Shown in pieces: positions 1 to 8,957 of a stretch of DNA of 35,714 bases (positions are counted from its first letter, which is position 1; each line of letters starts with the position of its first letter). Origin of the DNA: Planctomycetota bacterium (lineage in GTDB: Bacteria > Planctomycetota > Phycisphaerae > Phycisphaerales > SM1A02). The stretch is from assembly GCA_016873255.1 (NCBI GenBank), contig VGXR01000027.1, positions 1 to 35,714 on the forward strand, in the 5' to 3' direction. The notes below the pieces were generated by a model. That model ran no database searches and was not told the DNA's origin. It saw nothing but the letters and a program-made list of their open reading frames with translations. A program made the translations under genes and the position numbers.

Positions 1-120
1 GTGGGCGCGGGGGCGGTGGGCGCGGGCGCGGCGGGCCGAGCGGGTGCGGTGGGCGCGGGTGTGGCGGTCGGGGCGGGTGCAGTGGCCGACGCGGGCGCAG
101 CGGGCGATGCAGGTGCGGGG
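1..120. repeat. Low-complexity GC-rich imperfect repeats
   Basis: The first 120 bases are dominated by irregular copies of GTGGGCGCGGG-like and GCGGGTGCGG-like units. On the minus strand they encode the Ala/Pro linker of the truncated gene. Such a stretch is prone to slippage, so length differences between strains would be expected. Confidence 0.5.
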
Positions 121-329
121 GCCGGTCCCGCGGCCGACTGCGCCACGGCTGCGGTGCCGGATGCGGGTTCCGCCGTTGCCACGCTGGTGCTCGCAGCGGG
201 CGCGTTGCCCTTGCCGAGGATGGTGATGGCCGCGATGCCCCCGGCCACGGCGACGAGGGCGAGCGTGAGGACGAGGCGACGCGCGCCGGCGGACCGGGCG
301 TTCCTCTGGGAGGTGGCGTTCGTGTTCAT
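1..329 (-). CDS. Membrane-anchored Ala/Pro-rich protein, N-terminal fragment
   Basis: Reading leftward from the ATG at 329, the frame stays open to the window edge, so only about 109 N-terminal residues are present. The protein begins MNTNATSQRNARSAGARR, a short basic cytoplasmic segment. One hydrophobic helix follows (about residues 19-37, LVLTLALVAVAGGIAAITI), and then a long linker made almost only of Ala, Pro, Thr and Ser. This reads as a single-pass inner-membrane anchor with a periplasmic low-complexity tether, and any functional domain lies outside the window. The opposite strand is also open here (1-336), but that is an artefact of the GC-rich repeats. The gene is the last of a possible two-gene unit with the phosphoesterase 27 bp upstream. 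No family can be assigned. Confidence 0.6.
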   Translation of the reverse strand, partial: MNTNATSQRNARSAGARRLVLTLALVAVAGGIAAITILGKGNAPAASTSVATAEPASGTAAVAQSAAGPAPAPASPAAPASATAPAPTATPAPTAPARPAAPAPTAPAP

Positions 330-356
330 GGTGTGAGCGTCCGGGGCGTGACCCGG

Positions 357-1139
357 TCAGCGGGCTTCTCGCAGCCGGTCGCCGAGGAAGTCGTTCAGGC
401 GGTCGATGGAGTGGATCCGCCGGATCGTGTCCTCGATGTCGTATTCGACGCGGTGGAACTCGACGCGGTGCTTGCCGTCGCCGCCCGAGGTGTCGAGGAT
501 GGCGAACGCGGCGCGCGGGTCGCCGTCGCGCGGCTGGCCCACGGAGCCGGGGTTGACGATCGCCTTCGTCTGCGGGTCGATGGGGTAGGAGTGGTCCGTC
601 AGCTCGTCGGGCTTCCAGAACTCGCTGTCGTCGGTGAACACGCCCTGGACGTGCGTGTGGCCCACGAAGCAGACGCGGTCGATGCGGTCGAAGATGCCGG
701 CGAGCTTCGCGGGCGAGTTGATCGCGTCCTCGGGGAAGAGGTACTCGTTGATCGGCTTGCGCGGCGTGCCGTGGACGAACAGGTAGTCGCCCTCTCGCTT
801 GCGCACGGGCAGGAGCCCCAGGAAGTTCCAGCGCTTGCGCGCCGAGTCCGGGTTCTCCCGGCTGTCGCGCTCGAACTGCTCGCGCGTCCAGTATGCGGCC
901 TGCTCGGCGATGGTGTTGAAGTTCGTCGGCTCGTAGAGGACGCCGAAGTCGTGGTTGCCGAGCAGCGACCACTCGCAGCGCTCCGCGACGGCGTCGGCGC
1001 ACTGCACCGGGTTGGGGCCGTAGCCGATGATGTCCCCGAGGCACAGGATGCGCTGGCAGCTGTGCTTGTCGATCTCGGCCAGCACCGCCTCGAGGGCGGA
1101 GAGGTTCGAGTGGATGTCGCTGATGAGGGCGGTGCGCAC
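357..1139 (-). CDS. Calcineurin-like metallophosphoesterase
   Basis: This 260-residue protein has the full set of metallophosphoesterase motifs in order: DIHSN (D8, H10), GDIIGYG near residue 37, GNHD near residue 62, a later FVHGTP, and GHTHVQG. These residues bind two metal ions in the family and cleave phosphodiester or phosphomonoester bonds. The protein has no signal peptide or membrane segment, so it should be cytoplasmic. It is closest in style to the small stand-alone 'serine/threonine phosphatase or YfcE-like' group, and the substrate cannot be read from the sequence. The start is GTG (complement of CAC at 1137-1139), chosen because the metal motif begins eight residues in and AGGA lies about 10 nt upstream. 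It is divergent from lpdA across 116 bp. Confidence 0.88.
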   Translation of the reverse strand: MRTALISDIHSNLSALEAVLAEIDKHSCQRILCLGDIIGYGPNPVQCADAVAERCEWSLLGNHDFGVLYEPTNFNTIAEQAAYWTREQFERDSRENPDSARKRWNFLGLLPVRKREGDYLFVHGTPRKPINEYLFPEDAINSPAKLAGIFDRIDRVCFVGHTHVQGVFTDDSEFWKPDELTDHSYPIDPQTKAIVNPGSVGQPRDGDPRAAFAILDTSGGDGKHRVEFHRVEYDIEDTIRRIHSIDRLNDFLGDRLREAR

Positions 1140-1255
1140 GGTGGATCCTGAAGCGGGCGGATGCTAGCAAAAACAGCGGTTTCCCCGCCGGGCCGGTTGC
1201 CCCCGGTTTCCCTACGATACGAGGCCGTTTTCACCTGGAACCGAGGAACACAACC

Positions 1256-2743
<1,488 letters not shown>

Positions 2744-2788
2744 CGCCTGCCTGCGGCCGCGGTGGCTCCCCGGGGGTCCGTCCGTCGG

Positions 2789-3301
2789 TCAGGGAGTCCA
2801 TCTGCTCAGCAAGATGCCGAGGTCCGCGCCGTTGGTCGTGCCATCTTTGTTGAGGTCGGTCGGGCCGGGCTGGGCCCAGGCACCGAGCAGGATGCCGAGG
2901 TCTGCGCCATTGACCATCCCGTCGCCATTCAGATCTCCGGGGATCGCGAGCGGCATGACGACGATCGTTCCGGTCATCGTGGAGCAATGCGGTGAGCAGA
3001 AGTAGCGGACCGTGGTACCGGCGGTGGACTCTGGGACCACCCACACGAAGCTCGTGAAGGTCAGGTTGAGCGGGCCACTGAAAAGCCCGTTCGAGGTGCA
3101 GCTGCTGCCGCTCGTCACCGTGTGGCTCCCGCTCGTTCGCACCCATCGGACGGTATCTCCGGCGTTCACCGTCACCGAGGATGGCGAGAAGGACAGGTTG
3201 ACCTGCTGGATGACGATTTCCGCAGCGAAGGCCGGGCAGGCTGCGAAAAGGGCGAGGCAGGGGGCGAGGCAGGGGGCGAGGCAGGGGGCGAGTCTGTTCA
3301 T
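2789..3301 (-). CDS. Secreted cupredoxin with dockerin-like C-terminus
   Basis: This 170-residue protein has a signal peptide (residues 1 to about 26, ending CPAFA). Next is a small plastocyanin-like domain (about 27-115) and then two dockerin-like calcium-binding loops, DLNGDGMVNGADLGILL and DLNKDGTTNGADLGILL. Likely copper ligands are the His of SGSHTV and the Cys, His and Met of YFCSPHCSTM, so a type 1 copper site is plausible. C-terminal DLNGDG/GADLG pairs are common in planctomycete exported proteins. Here they end the protein, as usual, and whether they bind a cohesin is unknown. GGAG lies 9 nt before the ATG. The signal peptide contains a four-residue tandem repeat, described separately. 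The gene converges with lpdA with 45 bp between them and no clear terminator. Confidence 0.85.
   Translation of the reverse strand: MNRLAPCLAPCLAPCLALFAACPAFAAEIVIQQVNLSFSPSSVTVNAGDTVRWVRTSGSHTVTSGSSCTSNGLFSGPLNLTFTSFVWVVPESTAGTTVRYFCSPHCSTMTGTIVVMPLAIPGDLNGDGMVNGADLGILLGAWAQPGPTDLNKDGTTNGADLGILLSRWTP
3249..3292. repeat. 12-bp in-frame tandem repeat in the signal peptide
   Basis: The unit GGGGCGAGGCAG occurs about 3.7 times in a row (3249-3260 with one mismatch, then 3261-3272, 3273-3284 and a partial copy at 3285-3292). On the coding (minus) strand it gives APCL-type units within the hydrophobic core of the cupredoxin signal peptide. Because the unit is 12 bp, gain or loss changes signal length by four residues without a frameshift. 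Confidence 0.9.
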
Positions 3302-3449
3302 GGGGATCTCCGGTCTGAGTCAGTTCAGTATTCGCGATTCTGCGTCGGTGGACGCTCAATTTCCGGCTTTTTTGCGCTTTATGTGCGGTCGTGCCTGATC
3401 CATCCGGTCAAATGGTGCGGGATCCCGGTCATCGTCGGCCTTCGTGATG

Positions 3450-5138
3450 TCACACGGCTGGCCCGGCGGGCGCGGGGGCGCAATGACCGGTCAGGAGGCT
3501 GTTTCCGGCCATAGCCCCCGGCTTCGGCAGTCCCATCATCTCGAGCACCGTCGGGGCGATGTCGGCGAGTCGCCCGCCTTCGCGCAGCCGCGCGCCGCGG
3601 AACGCCTCGCCGACCACGAACAGCTCCACGTCGAAGTTGGTGTGCGCCGTCTGGGGCTTGCCGGTCACGGGGTCCTTCATCTGCTCCGCGTTGCCGTGGT
3701 CCGCGGTCACCACCAGGCTGCCGCCGCGCGCGAGCGTCGCGTCCGCGATCGCGCCCACGCACCCGTCGACCACTTCGCACGCCGTCACCACAGCCGCCAT
3801 GTTGCCGGTATGGCCCACCATGTCCGGGTTCGCGAAGTTCACCACGATGAACGGCTCGCAGTCCGGCGCGGCCAGCCGCGCGAGCACCGCGTCGCGCACG
3901 CCGTGCGCGCTCATCTCGGGCTTCTGGTCGTAGGTCTGCACGTCCTTGGGGCTGGGGATGAGCGCCCGCCGCTCGCCGGGGAACGGCTCCTCGCGGTAGT
4001 CGTTGAAGAAGAACGTGACGTGCGGGAACTTCTCCGTCTCCGCGCAGCGGAACTGCGTGAGACCGAGGCCCGAGATCCACGCGCCCATGATGTCGGGCAT
4101 CTGCCCGGGCCGGTCGAAGGCCACCTCCATCGGCAGGCCTTCCTCATAGCGGCACATCGCGGTGAAGAGCACGTCGCGCGGGCGCGGGTCGCGCGCGAAC
4201 CCGCCTCCCTTGGCCTTCGCCCATTCGGCATCGGGCAGCACGAACGCCATGGTGAGCTCGCGCGGGCGGTCGCCACGGAAGTTGAAGAACACGACCGCAT
4301 CGCCGTCGTTCGGCACGCCCGCGTCCGGCAGGACGCGCGTGGGCGGCACGAACTCGTCGCCGGCCATGTTGGGCGAGGGCGGCGCCGCGTAGTAGTCGCG
4401 CAGCACCTGCGCCGCGCTTGCGCCGGACGGCGTGCCCGGGCGCGCCATGATCGCGTTCCATGCCCGCTCCACGCGGTCCCAGCGGAAGTCGCGGTCCATC
4501 GCCCAGTAGCGTCCCGCGACGGTCGCGATGCGCCCGCCCGTCTCGCGCAGCACGCCCTCGAGGCGCTCGATCACGGCCAGCCCGCTCGTCGGCGCGGTGT
4601 CGCGGCCGTCGGTGAACGCGTGCACGAACACGCGGTCGCCAGGCACGCCCTGTGCCTTCGCGAGCCGCAGCAGCGCCTCGAGGTGCGCGAAGTCGCTGTG
4701 CACCTTGCCGCCGCCCACGAGGCCCATGACGTGCAGCGCGCGCGGCCGCCCGCCCGGTGCAGACTCCTTCGCGCGCGCGCACGCGGCCAGCAGCCGCGGG
4801 TTGCGCGCGAACTCGCCGCCGCGGATCGCCCGCGTGATGCGCATCAGCTCCTGGTCGACGATGCGGCCCGCGCCGATGTTCTGGTGGCCGACCTCGCTGT
4901 TGCCCATCACGGGCTCGCCGTCCTCCACCGGCAGCCCGACGTCCTCGCCGCTGGTCTTCACCAGCACGTGCGGCCACTCGCGCTCGAGCCGGTCGTTCAC
5001 CGGCGTCCGCGCCGCCCGCGTCGCGTCGCCGTCGCGCTGCTCGGCATGCGCGTTGATGCCCCAGCCGTCCCGCACGATCAGCACGCAGGGCACGTTGCGG
5101 GGAGCCACGGTGCCGGAATCCGTCGTCGCAGCGGTCAT
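3450..5138 (-). CDS. gpmI: 2,3-bisphosphoglycerate-independent phosphoglycerate mutase
   Basis: This enzyme interconverts 3- and 2-phosphoglycerate in glycolysis and gluconeogenesis and belongs to the alkaline-phosphatase-like, manganese-dependent type. The 562-residue product has the metal-binding RDGWGIN (D24), the phosphoserine nucleophile in VMGNSEVGHQNIGAG (S81), DGRDTAPTSG, NFRGDRPRE, the NFANPDMVGHTG segment and the C-terminal TADHGNAEQMKDP. All active-site blocks are intact. The frame is open far upstream, but MTAATTDSG at 5138 is chosen because it places the catalytic blocks at the family's usual positions and leaves room for the divergent gene at 5208. The ribosome binding site is weak (a GGGG run very near the ATG). 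Confidence 0.95.
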   Translation of the reverse strand: MTAATTDSGTVAPRNVPCVLIVRDGWGINAHAEQRDGDATRAARTPVNDRLEREWPHVLVKTSGEDVGLPVEDGEPVMGNSEVGHQNIGAGRIVDQELMRITRAIRGGEFARNPRLLAACARAKESAPGGRPRALHVMGLVGGGKVHSDFAHLEALLRLAKAQGVPGDRVFVHAFTDGRDTAPTSGLAVIERLEGVLRETGGRIATVAGRYWAMDRDFRWDRVERAWNAIMARPGTPSGASAAQVLRDYYAAPPSPNMAGDEFVPPTRVLPDAGVPNDGDAVVFFNFRGDRPRELTMAFVLPDAEWAKAKGGGFARDPRPRDVLFTAMCRYEEGLPMEVAFDRPGQMPDIMGAWISGLGLTQFRCAETEKFPHVTFFFNDYREEPFPGERRALIPSPKDVQTYDQKPEMSAHGVRDAVLARLAAPDCEPFIVVNFANPDMVGHTGNMAAVVTACEVVDGCVGAIADATLARGGSLVVTADHGNAEQMKDPVTGKPQTAHTNFDVELFVVGEAFRGARLREGGRLADIAPTVLEMMGLPKPGAMAGNSLLTGHCAPAPAGPAV

Positions 5139-5148
5139 TCCCCAAGGA

Positions 5149-5175
5149 TACGGATGGTGCCTCGCGGGATCCGTA
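5149..5175. promoter_or_regulatory. Inverted repeat between divergent genes
   Basis: TACGGAT (5149-5155) and ATCCGTA (5169-5175) form a perfect 7-bp inverted repeat with a 13-nt spacer. It lies in the 69-bp gap between gpmI and the divergent small membrane-protein gene. It could be an operator for either gene or a hairpin in the gpmI leader. No clear -35/-10 pair was found beside it. Confidence 0.3.
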
Positions 5176-5207
5176 GCATCCGGTCTCGTGCCGAAGGGGA
5201 CCGGACG

Positions 5208-5726
5208 ATGAACATCGGCGGCGAGATCCTCAGCAAGTGCGGCGGCGATCCCGTGCGTCCGCGCCTGCCTCGGCGCGGCAGCCGGCTGACGGGGTTCGTC
5301 ATGATGCTCGTCGGCACGCTCTTCGTGGCGGGCTTGACGATGATCGCCGCGCCGATCAACCTCTTCGTCCGCGACGCGCATGACCGTCCCGTTGCGGCAT
5401 GGATGGCATGGCCGCCGCTGTCGCGCGTCCAGGAGTGGGGCCCCGTCCGCTCGTGGCTCTGGGCTTCGTCGGGAAGCGCCCGCCGGTTCGTCCTCATCGA
5501 CCACTGGGTGGACGTCCTCTTCGACCCTCCGGCGAAGCCGGCCCCCTTCGAGCATCGCGAGGACTACACGCCGATGTCGCGCGCGCTCGGCGTCACGCTC
5601 TTACTCCTCTGCGTTGCGGCCATCGCCATGGCGTTCCGGTGGGGGTGGCTCGGCTTCCTGCACGCCGCACCGCGTCCCGCCGCCGGCACGGGTGGCCCCG
5701 GCACCTCGGGCGGGGCAGGCCCATGA
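5208..5726 (+). CDS. Small two-helix membrane protein
   Basis: This 172-residue protein belongs to no family I recognise. It starts MNIGGEILSKCGGD, then a basic stretch (RPRLPRRGSR). A hydrophobic helix follows at about residues 25-47 (VMMLVGTLFVAGLTMIAAP), then a soluble Trp-rich central part and a second helix at about 127-145 (LGVTLLLLCVAAIAMAF). The tail is Gly/Pro-rich. The topology suggests both ends in the cytoplasm and about 80 residues in the periplasm. The ATG at 5208 is preferred over the longer open frame because GGGGACCGGACG lies just before it and the next gene begins with the same MNIG. Its stop overlaps the next start (ATGA), so the two are translationally coupled. Confidence 0.65.
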   Translation: MNIGGEILSKCGGDPVRPRLPRRGSRLTGFVMMLVGTLFVAGLTMIAAPINLFVRDAHDRPVAAWMAWPPLSRVQEWGPVRSWLWASSGSARRFVLIDHWVDVLFDPPAKPAPFEHREDYTPMSRALGVTLLLLCVAAIAMAFRWGWLGFLHAAPRPAAGTGGPGTSGGAGP

Positions 5727-6130
5727 ACATCGGCCACGACCTCATGCGCCGGTTCGGCCCGAGGCGCGAGCCGCTGCGCGACGAGCATCCGCGCCCGCGC
5801 GGCGTGGACTGGGTGCTCGCGGCGTTCCTCCTCGCGATCGGCGGCGCGGCGGTCGCGGGCCTTGCCGTCGCCGGCTTCCGGTCGGCCGCCGGCGCGCGCG
5901 TGGCCGTGCCGCTCTGCCTCACGTATGTCGGCGGCTACGCGCTTTACTCCCTCATCCGCTGGCTGGTGACGCCCGGCTTCGACCAGACCTCCATCGATGC
6001 CGGCGACGTGTTCGACCGCGGATTCCTCCGGCGCAAGCGCTACGGCGGCCCGCCGGTCCAGGTGGCACTTGCGGTGCTCGCCGCCGCGGCGCTCTGGGTC
6101 GCGCTGGCGGTCGTGCGGCACCATCGGTGA
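5723..6130 (+). CDS. Small membrane protein, MNIG partner
   Basis: This 135-residue protein belongs to no family I recognise. It begins MNIGHDLMRRFGPRRE, similar in opening and basic character to the product of the gene directly upstream. Three hydrophobic segments follow: about residues 29-49 (VLAAFLLAIGGAAVAGLAV), 56-78 (a more polar helix through LCLTYVGGYALYSLIRW) and 112-130 near the end (VALAVLAAAALWVALAV). The start ATG overlaps the upstream stop by four bases (ATGA). yggS follows 28 bp after its stop, so all three may share a transcript. A shared origin with the upstream gene by duplication and divergence is possible but rests on a short N-terminal match. Confidence 0.65.
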   Translation: MNIGHDLMRRFGPRREPLRDEHPRPRGVDWVLAAFLLAIGGAAVAGLAVAGFRSAAGARVAVPLCLTYVGGYALYSLIRWLVTPGFDQTSIDAGDVFDRGFLRRKRYGGPPVQVALAVLAAAALWVALAVVRHHR

Positions 6131-6158
6131 CCGCACGCGCGTGGCGTATCCTCCGCCC

Positions 6159-6938
6159 ATGGCCTCCGGAACGCAGGACGCGAACGGCACCACCCTCAAG
6201 CAGCGCTATCTCGACGTGAAGTCGCGGATCGCGGCGGCCGCCGTGCGCGCCGGCCGCCGGCCCGAGGAGGTGATGCTCGTCGTCGTCTCGAAGAGCGGCT
6301 CCGTCGACCAGATCCGCGAGCTCGTGCAGCTGGGGCAGGCCGACTTCGCGGAGAACCGCGTGCAGCAGCTGCTGCAGCGCGTGGCGCAGGTCGACGAATG
6401 GCGCGCGCGCCGCGCGGAGCTCGGCGGCCAGGCCCCGCCGGTCCGCTGGCACATGATCGGCTCGCTGCAGCGCAACAAGGTGAAGAAGGCCGTCGAGTGC
6501 GTGCGCCTGGTGCACTCCGTGGACAGCCTGCGCCTTGCCGAGGAGCTGCAGGCGGCATCGGTGCGCCGCGAGGCCCCGACCGAGGTGCTCGTGGAGGTGA
6601 ACGTCTCCGGCGAGGGATCGAAGCACGGCGTTGCGCCGGGCGCCGCGCGCCACCTGGTGGCGCAGATCGAGACCATGGTGAACGTCCGCGCCCGCGGGCT
6701 GATGTGCATGGCGCCGCTCGAGGGCGGCGTGGCCGCCGCACGCCCCACGTTCGAGCGCTGCCGCGAGCTCTTCGAGGACATCCGCCACTCCGGGATGGGC
6801 GGCGAGCGCTTCGACATCCTGTCGATGGGCATGAGCGCCGACTACGAGGTGGCCGTCGAGTGCGGCGCCAATCTGGTGCGCGTGGGCGGCGCCGTGATCG
6901 GCCCGCCGCAGGTCACCGAGGAGCCGGAAGAGGCGTGA
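6159..6938 (+). CDS. yggS: YggS/PLPBP family pyridoxal-phosphate homeostasis protein
   Basis: This is a single-domain PLP-binding protein of the alanine-racemase-like TIM-barrel fold. The family controls free vitamin B6 levels in the cytoplasm and has no firmly established enzyme activity. The 259-residue product has the PLP-lysine motif VVSKSGSVDQI (VSK), the block ADFAENRVQQLL, WHMIGSLQRNKVKK, the HSVDSLRLAEEL segment, VNVSGEGSKHGV and the C-terminal MGMSADYEVAVECGANLVRVG. It is slightly longer than typical because of an acidic C-terminal tail. The ATG at 6159 (MASGTQDANG) is chosen because an earlier start would run into the upstream gene. Its last 26 bp overlap the 3' end of the convergent desaturase gene. 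Confidence 0.92.
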   Translation: MASGTQDANGTTLKQRYLDVKSRIAAAAVRAGRRPEEVMLVVVSKSGSVDQIRELVQLGQADFAENRVQQLLQRVAQVDEWRARRAELGGQAPPVRWHMIGSLQRNKVKKAVECVRLVHSVDSLRLAEELQAASVRREAPTEVLVEVNVSGEGSKHGVAPGAARHLVAQIETMVNVRARGLMCMAPLEGGVAAARPTFERCRELFEDIRHSGMGGERFDILSMGMSADYEVAVECGANLVRVGGAVIGPPQVTEEPEEA

Positions 6939-7851
6939 CGGCCTCGCGCCGCCGCTCGCGGCGCGGGTTGATGTCCGACGCCAGACCCACCAGCGACAGC
7001 GCGCGCACTTCCCAGTAGGTGACGTCGATCTCCCACCAGCGGTGCTGAACGGTGCAGCAGGCGGGGTCGGCATGGTGGTTGTTGTGCCACCCCTCTCCGC
7101 AGGAGACGAGCGCCACGAGCCAGTTGTTGCGGCTGTTCTCGTCGGTGTCGTGGTTGCGGTAGCCGAACATGTGCGTGAGGCTGTTCACGCTCCACGTGAT
7201 GTGCCACACGAGCACGGTCCGCAGGAACACGCCCCACGCCACCACGCCCGCGGCGAACGCGCCCGCCGACGCGGCATCGCCCCACAGCAGCCCGATGCCG
7301 AACGCCACGGCCGCGTAGAGCACGCCCTGCGCCGCGTAGAACCACAGCGGGCTCCACGGGTGCTTCTCGAGCCACATGTAGAACGGGTCGCGCAGCACGT
7401 CGCGCGCGTAGCGCTCGTAGTTCGAGCGGTGGTGCAGGTCGCCGTTGCGGACGAGCAGCCACCACACGTGGCCCCAGAGGAAGGTCACCAGCGGCGTGTG
7501 CGGGTCGCGCTCCTCGTCGCTGTGCGCGTGGTGCATCCGGTGCGTGGCGATCCACCGCGCGGGCGAGTCCTCGAGGCAGCAGAGCGCGCCGACCACCAGC
7601 AGGTGCTCGAACCACAGCGGCGTCCGGAAGCTCCGGTGCGCCAGCAGCCGGTGGTAGCCCATGGTGATGGTCTGCCCGAAGACGTGCACCCCCAGCACGC
7701 ACGCCACCACGGCCGTCCAGGAGAACCACGAGGGCACCAGCACCAGGAGGGCCAGCGCATGCACCGCGAGGATGGGCGCCGTATAGCGGACAAGCACCTT
7801 GCGCGGCTCGGTGGCCGGCGGGTGCTGGAGGGGGATTCGTGCGATTGTCAC
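6913..7851 (-). CDS. Acyl-CoA/fatty acid desaturase
   Basis: This is a membrane di-iron desaturase of the stearoyl-CoA (delta-9) type, introducing a cis double bond into acyl chains for membrane fluidity. The 312-residue protein has the three histidine boxes in order: HRLLAH near residue 66, HRMHH near residue 103 and EGWHNNHH near residue 245, with hydrophobic pairs of helices between them. The start codon is GTG (complement of CAC at 7849-7851), giving MTIARIPLQ. The next in-frame Met is inside the first His box, so the GTG is required. It lies 69 bp downstream of gmk on the same strand and overlaps yggS tail to tail by 26 bp. Electron donor genes are not nearby. Confidence 0.92.
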   Translation of the reverse strand: MTIARIPLQHPPATEPRKVLVRYTAPILAVHALALLVLVPSWFSWTAVVACVLGVHVFGQTITMGYHRLLAHRSFRTPLWFEHLLVVGALCCLEDSPARWIATHRMHHAHSDEERDPHTPLVTFLWGHVWWLLVRNGDLHHRSNYERYARDVLRDPFYMWLEKHPWSPLWFYAAQGVLYAAVAFGIGLLWGDAASAGAFAAGVVAWGVFLRTVLVWHITWSVNSLTHMFGYRNHDTDENSRNNWLVALVSCGEGWHNNHHADPACCTVQHRWWEIDVTYWEVRALSLVGLASDINPRRERRREAVTPLPAPR

Positions 7852-7920
7852 TGGCGGGCCTGGGGAACGGAACGGGCGCCGTCGCCGAGACGCGGCGTCG
7901 GGGACGCGGGTGTGCGGACG

Positions 7921-8559
7921 CTACCCGTTTCGCCGTCCGGCCGTGAGCCGCGATGCCACCACCGAGGCCACGGCCTCGATCGCCTGCGGGAGCGTGTCGT
8001 TGACCACGAATGCGTCGAAGGTTCGGTTGCCGCGTGCCCGCTCGATCTCGCGCTTGCTCTCGGCGAACCGCCGGTCGATGGCCGCCGCGTCCTCGCGCCC
8101 CCGCGCGCGCAGGCGCTTCAGCAGCTCGTCCTCGCTCGGCGGCAGGACGAAGATCCCCAGCGCCTGGGGCACCTTCCGGCGCACGTTCTCCGCGCCCTGC
8201 ACGTCGATGTCGAGCACCACCAGCTCGCCCCGCGCCAGGGCCTGGCGCACGGGGTCCTCGGGAGTCCCGTACCAGCTGCGCCCGAACACCTGTGCGTGCT
8301 CCAGGAAGCGGTCCTCGTCGATCCAGCGCTGGAACGTCGGCGGGTCGACGAAGAAGTAGTCCACCCCTTCGCGTTCGCCCGGGCCGGGCGCGCGGGTGGT
8401 GGCACTCACGGAGAACAGCCCGCCGAAGCGGCGGATGAGTTCGTGCGCGATGGTGGTCTTGCCGACCCCCGACGGCCCGCTCATCACGAGGAGCAGCCCG
8501 GGCCCGGTCCCTGCGGGGGCCGTGCCTGCGCTGCCTGCTGCGTGGCCGCCGGTCGCCAT
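7921..8559 (-). CDS. gmk: Guanylate kinase
   Basis: This enzyme phosphorylates GMP to GDP with ATP and is essential for GTP and dGTP supply. The 212-residue protein has the P-loop SGPSGVGKTT near residue 27, the GMP-binding SATTRAPGPGEREGVDYFFV block, VLDIDVQGAENVR and the RLRARGREDAAAIDRR lid region. A Gly/Ala-rich leader of about 20 residues precedes the core. The ATG at 8559 is the first in frame, and a somewhat later start cannot be excluded. It is in the same direction as the small exported-protein gene (60 bp upstream) and the desaturase downstream. Confidence 0.95.
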   Translation of the reverse strand: MATGGHAAGSAGTAPAGTGPGLLLVMSGPSGVGKTTIAHELIRRFGGLFSVSATTRAPGPGEREGVDYFFVDPPTFQRWIDEDRFLEHAQVFGRSWYGTPEDPVRQALARGELVVLDIDVQGAENVRRKVPQALGIFVLPPSEDELLKRLRARGREDAAAIDRRFAESKREIERARGNRTFDAFVVNDTLPQAIEAVASVVASRLTAGRRNG

Positions 8560-8619
8560 CGGGCGGAGTCTAGTGCGACCCCGCCCGACGGCGGACCGCG
8601 TGCCCGTCGCGTGCCCGGG

Positions 8620-8946
8620 CTAGAGAGATGGCCACACGTTCTGCAGCCACCACGCGTAGATCGGGTTGACCTGCGCCGGTGTCATGGTGAGCTGCCAGGC
8701 CGTGCCGCCGTTCTGCGCGTTCATCCACTGCACGAAGAGGCGTTCCTGCATCGAGTGGCTCCAGTAGTCCAGCCACCAGCGGCGGCTGCGCTGCCGAGGG
8801 GCGCTCTCCGGCTCGATGGAGCCCGTGTTGCCCGAGCCGTGCACCTCGGGCACGGCCGCCGCGAGCACCGCGAGCGCGACGGCCAGCATGGCCGTGGCAC
8901 CGCGCCACGGCACAATGGCCCGCCGCGGGGGAATGTGTCGATTCAT
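8620..8946 (-). CDS. Small exported Trp-rich protein coupled to XRE regulator
   Basis: This 108-residue protein belongs to no family I recognise. The basic N-terminus (MNRHIPPRRAIVPWRG) and a hydrophobic stretch (AMLAVALAVLAAAVPEVHG, about residues 19-37) form a signal peptide or anchor. The mature part of about 70 residues is unusually rich in Trp (eight, in RRWWLDYW, VQWM, TAWQL, AWWLQNVW) and has a basic RQRSRR site soon after the signal. It ends NVWPSL. The start is secure: GGAG sits in the 11-bp gap after the regulator's stop codon, at good spacing to the ATG at 8946. The tight coupling to the regulator suggests a shared job, for example a propeptide, effector or periplasmic partner, but nothing in the sequence proves it. 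Confidence 0.75.
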   Translation of the reverse strand: MNRHIPPRRAIVPWRGATAMLAVALAVLAAAVPEVHGSGNTGSIEPESAPRQRSRRWWLDYWSHSMQERLFVQWMNAQNGGTAWQLTMTPAQVNPIYAWWLQNVWPSL

Positions 8947-8957
8947 GTTCGCTCCTT

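Noticed and set aside
1-336. Plus-strand Gly/Ala-rich open frame at the window start
   Set aside because: The minus strand gives a sensible membrane anchor plus Ala/Pro linker with an ATG start. The plus frame is a simple GC-repeat artefact.
2744-2788. CCCCGGGGG run as a terminator between lpdA and the cupredoxin gene
   Set aside because: It has no usable loop and no T-run on either strand.
3444-5726. Very long open frame on the plus strand opposite gpmI
   Set aside because: It is composed of His, Arg, Ala and Val-rich text with no family motif and lies antisense to a fully conserved gpmI. It is a by-product of high GC at third codon positions.
6913-6938. 26-bp tail overlap of yggS and the desaturase gene as a possible frameshift or error
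   Set aside because: Both C-termini read smoothly past their conserved blocks, so a simple convergent overlap is enough.
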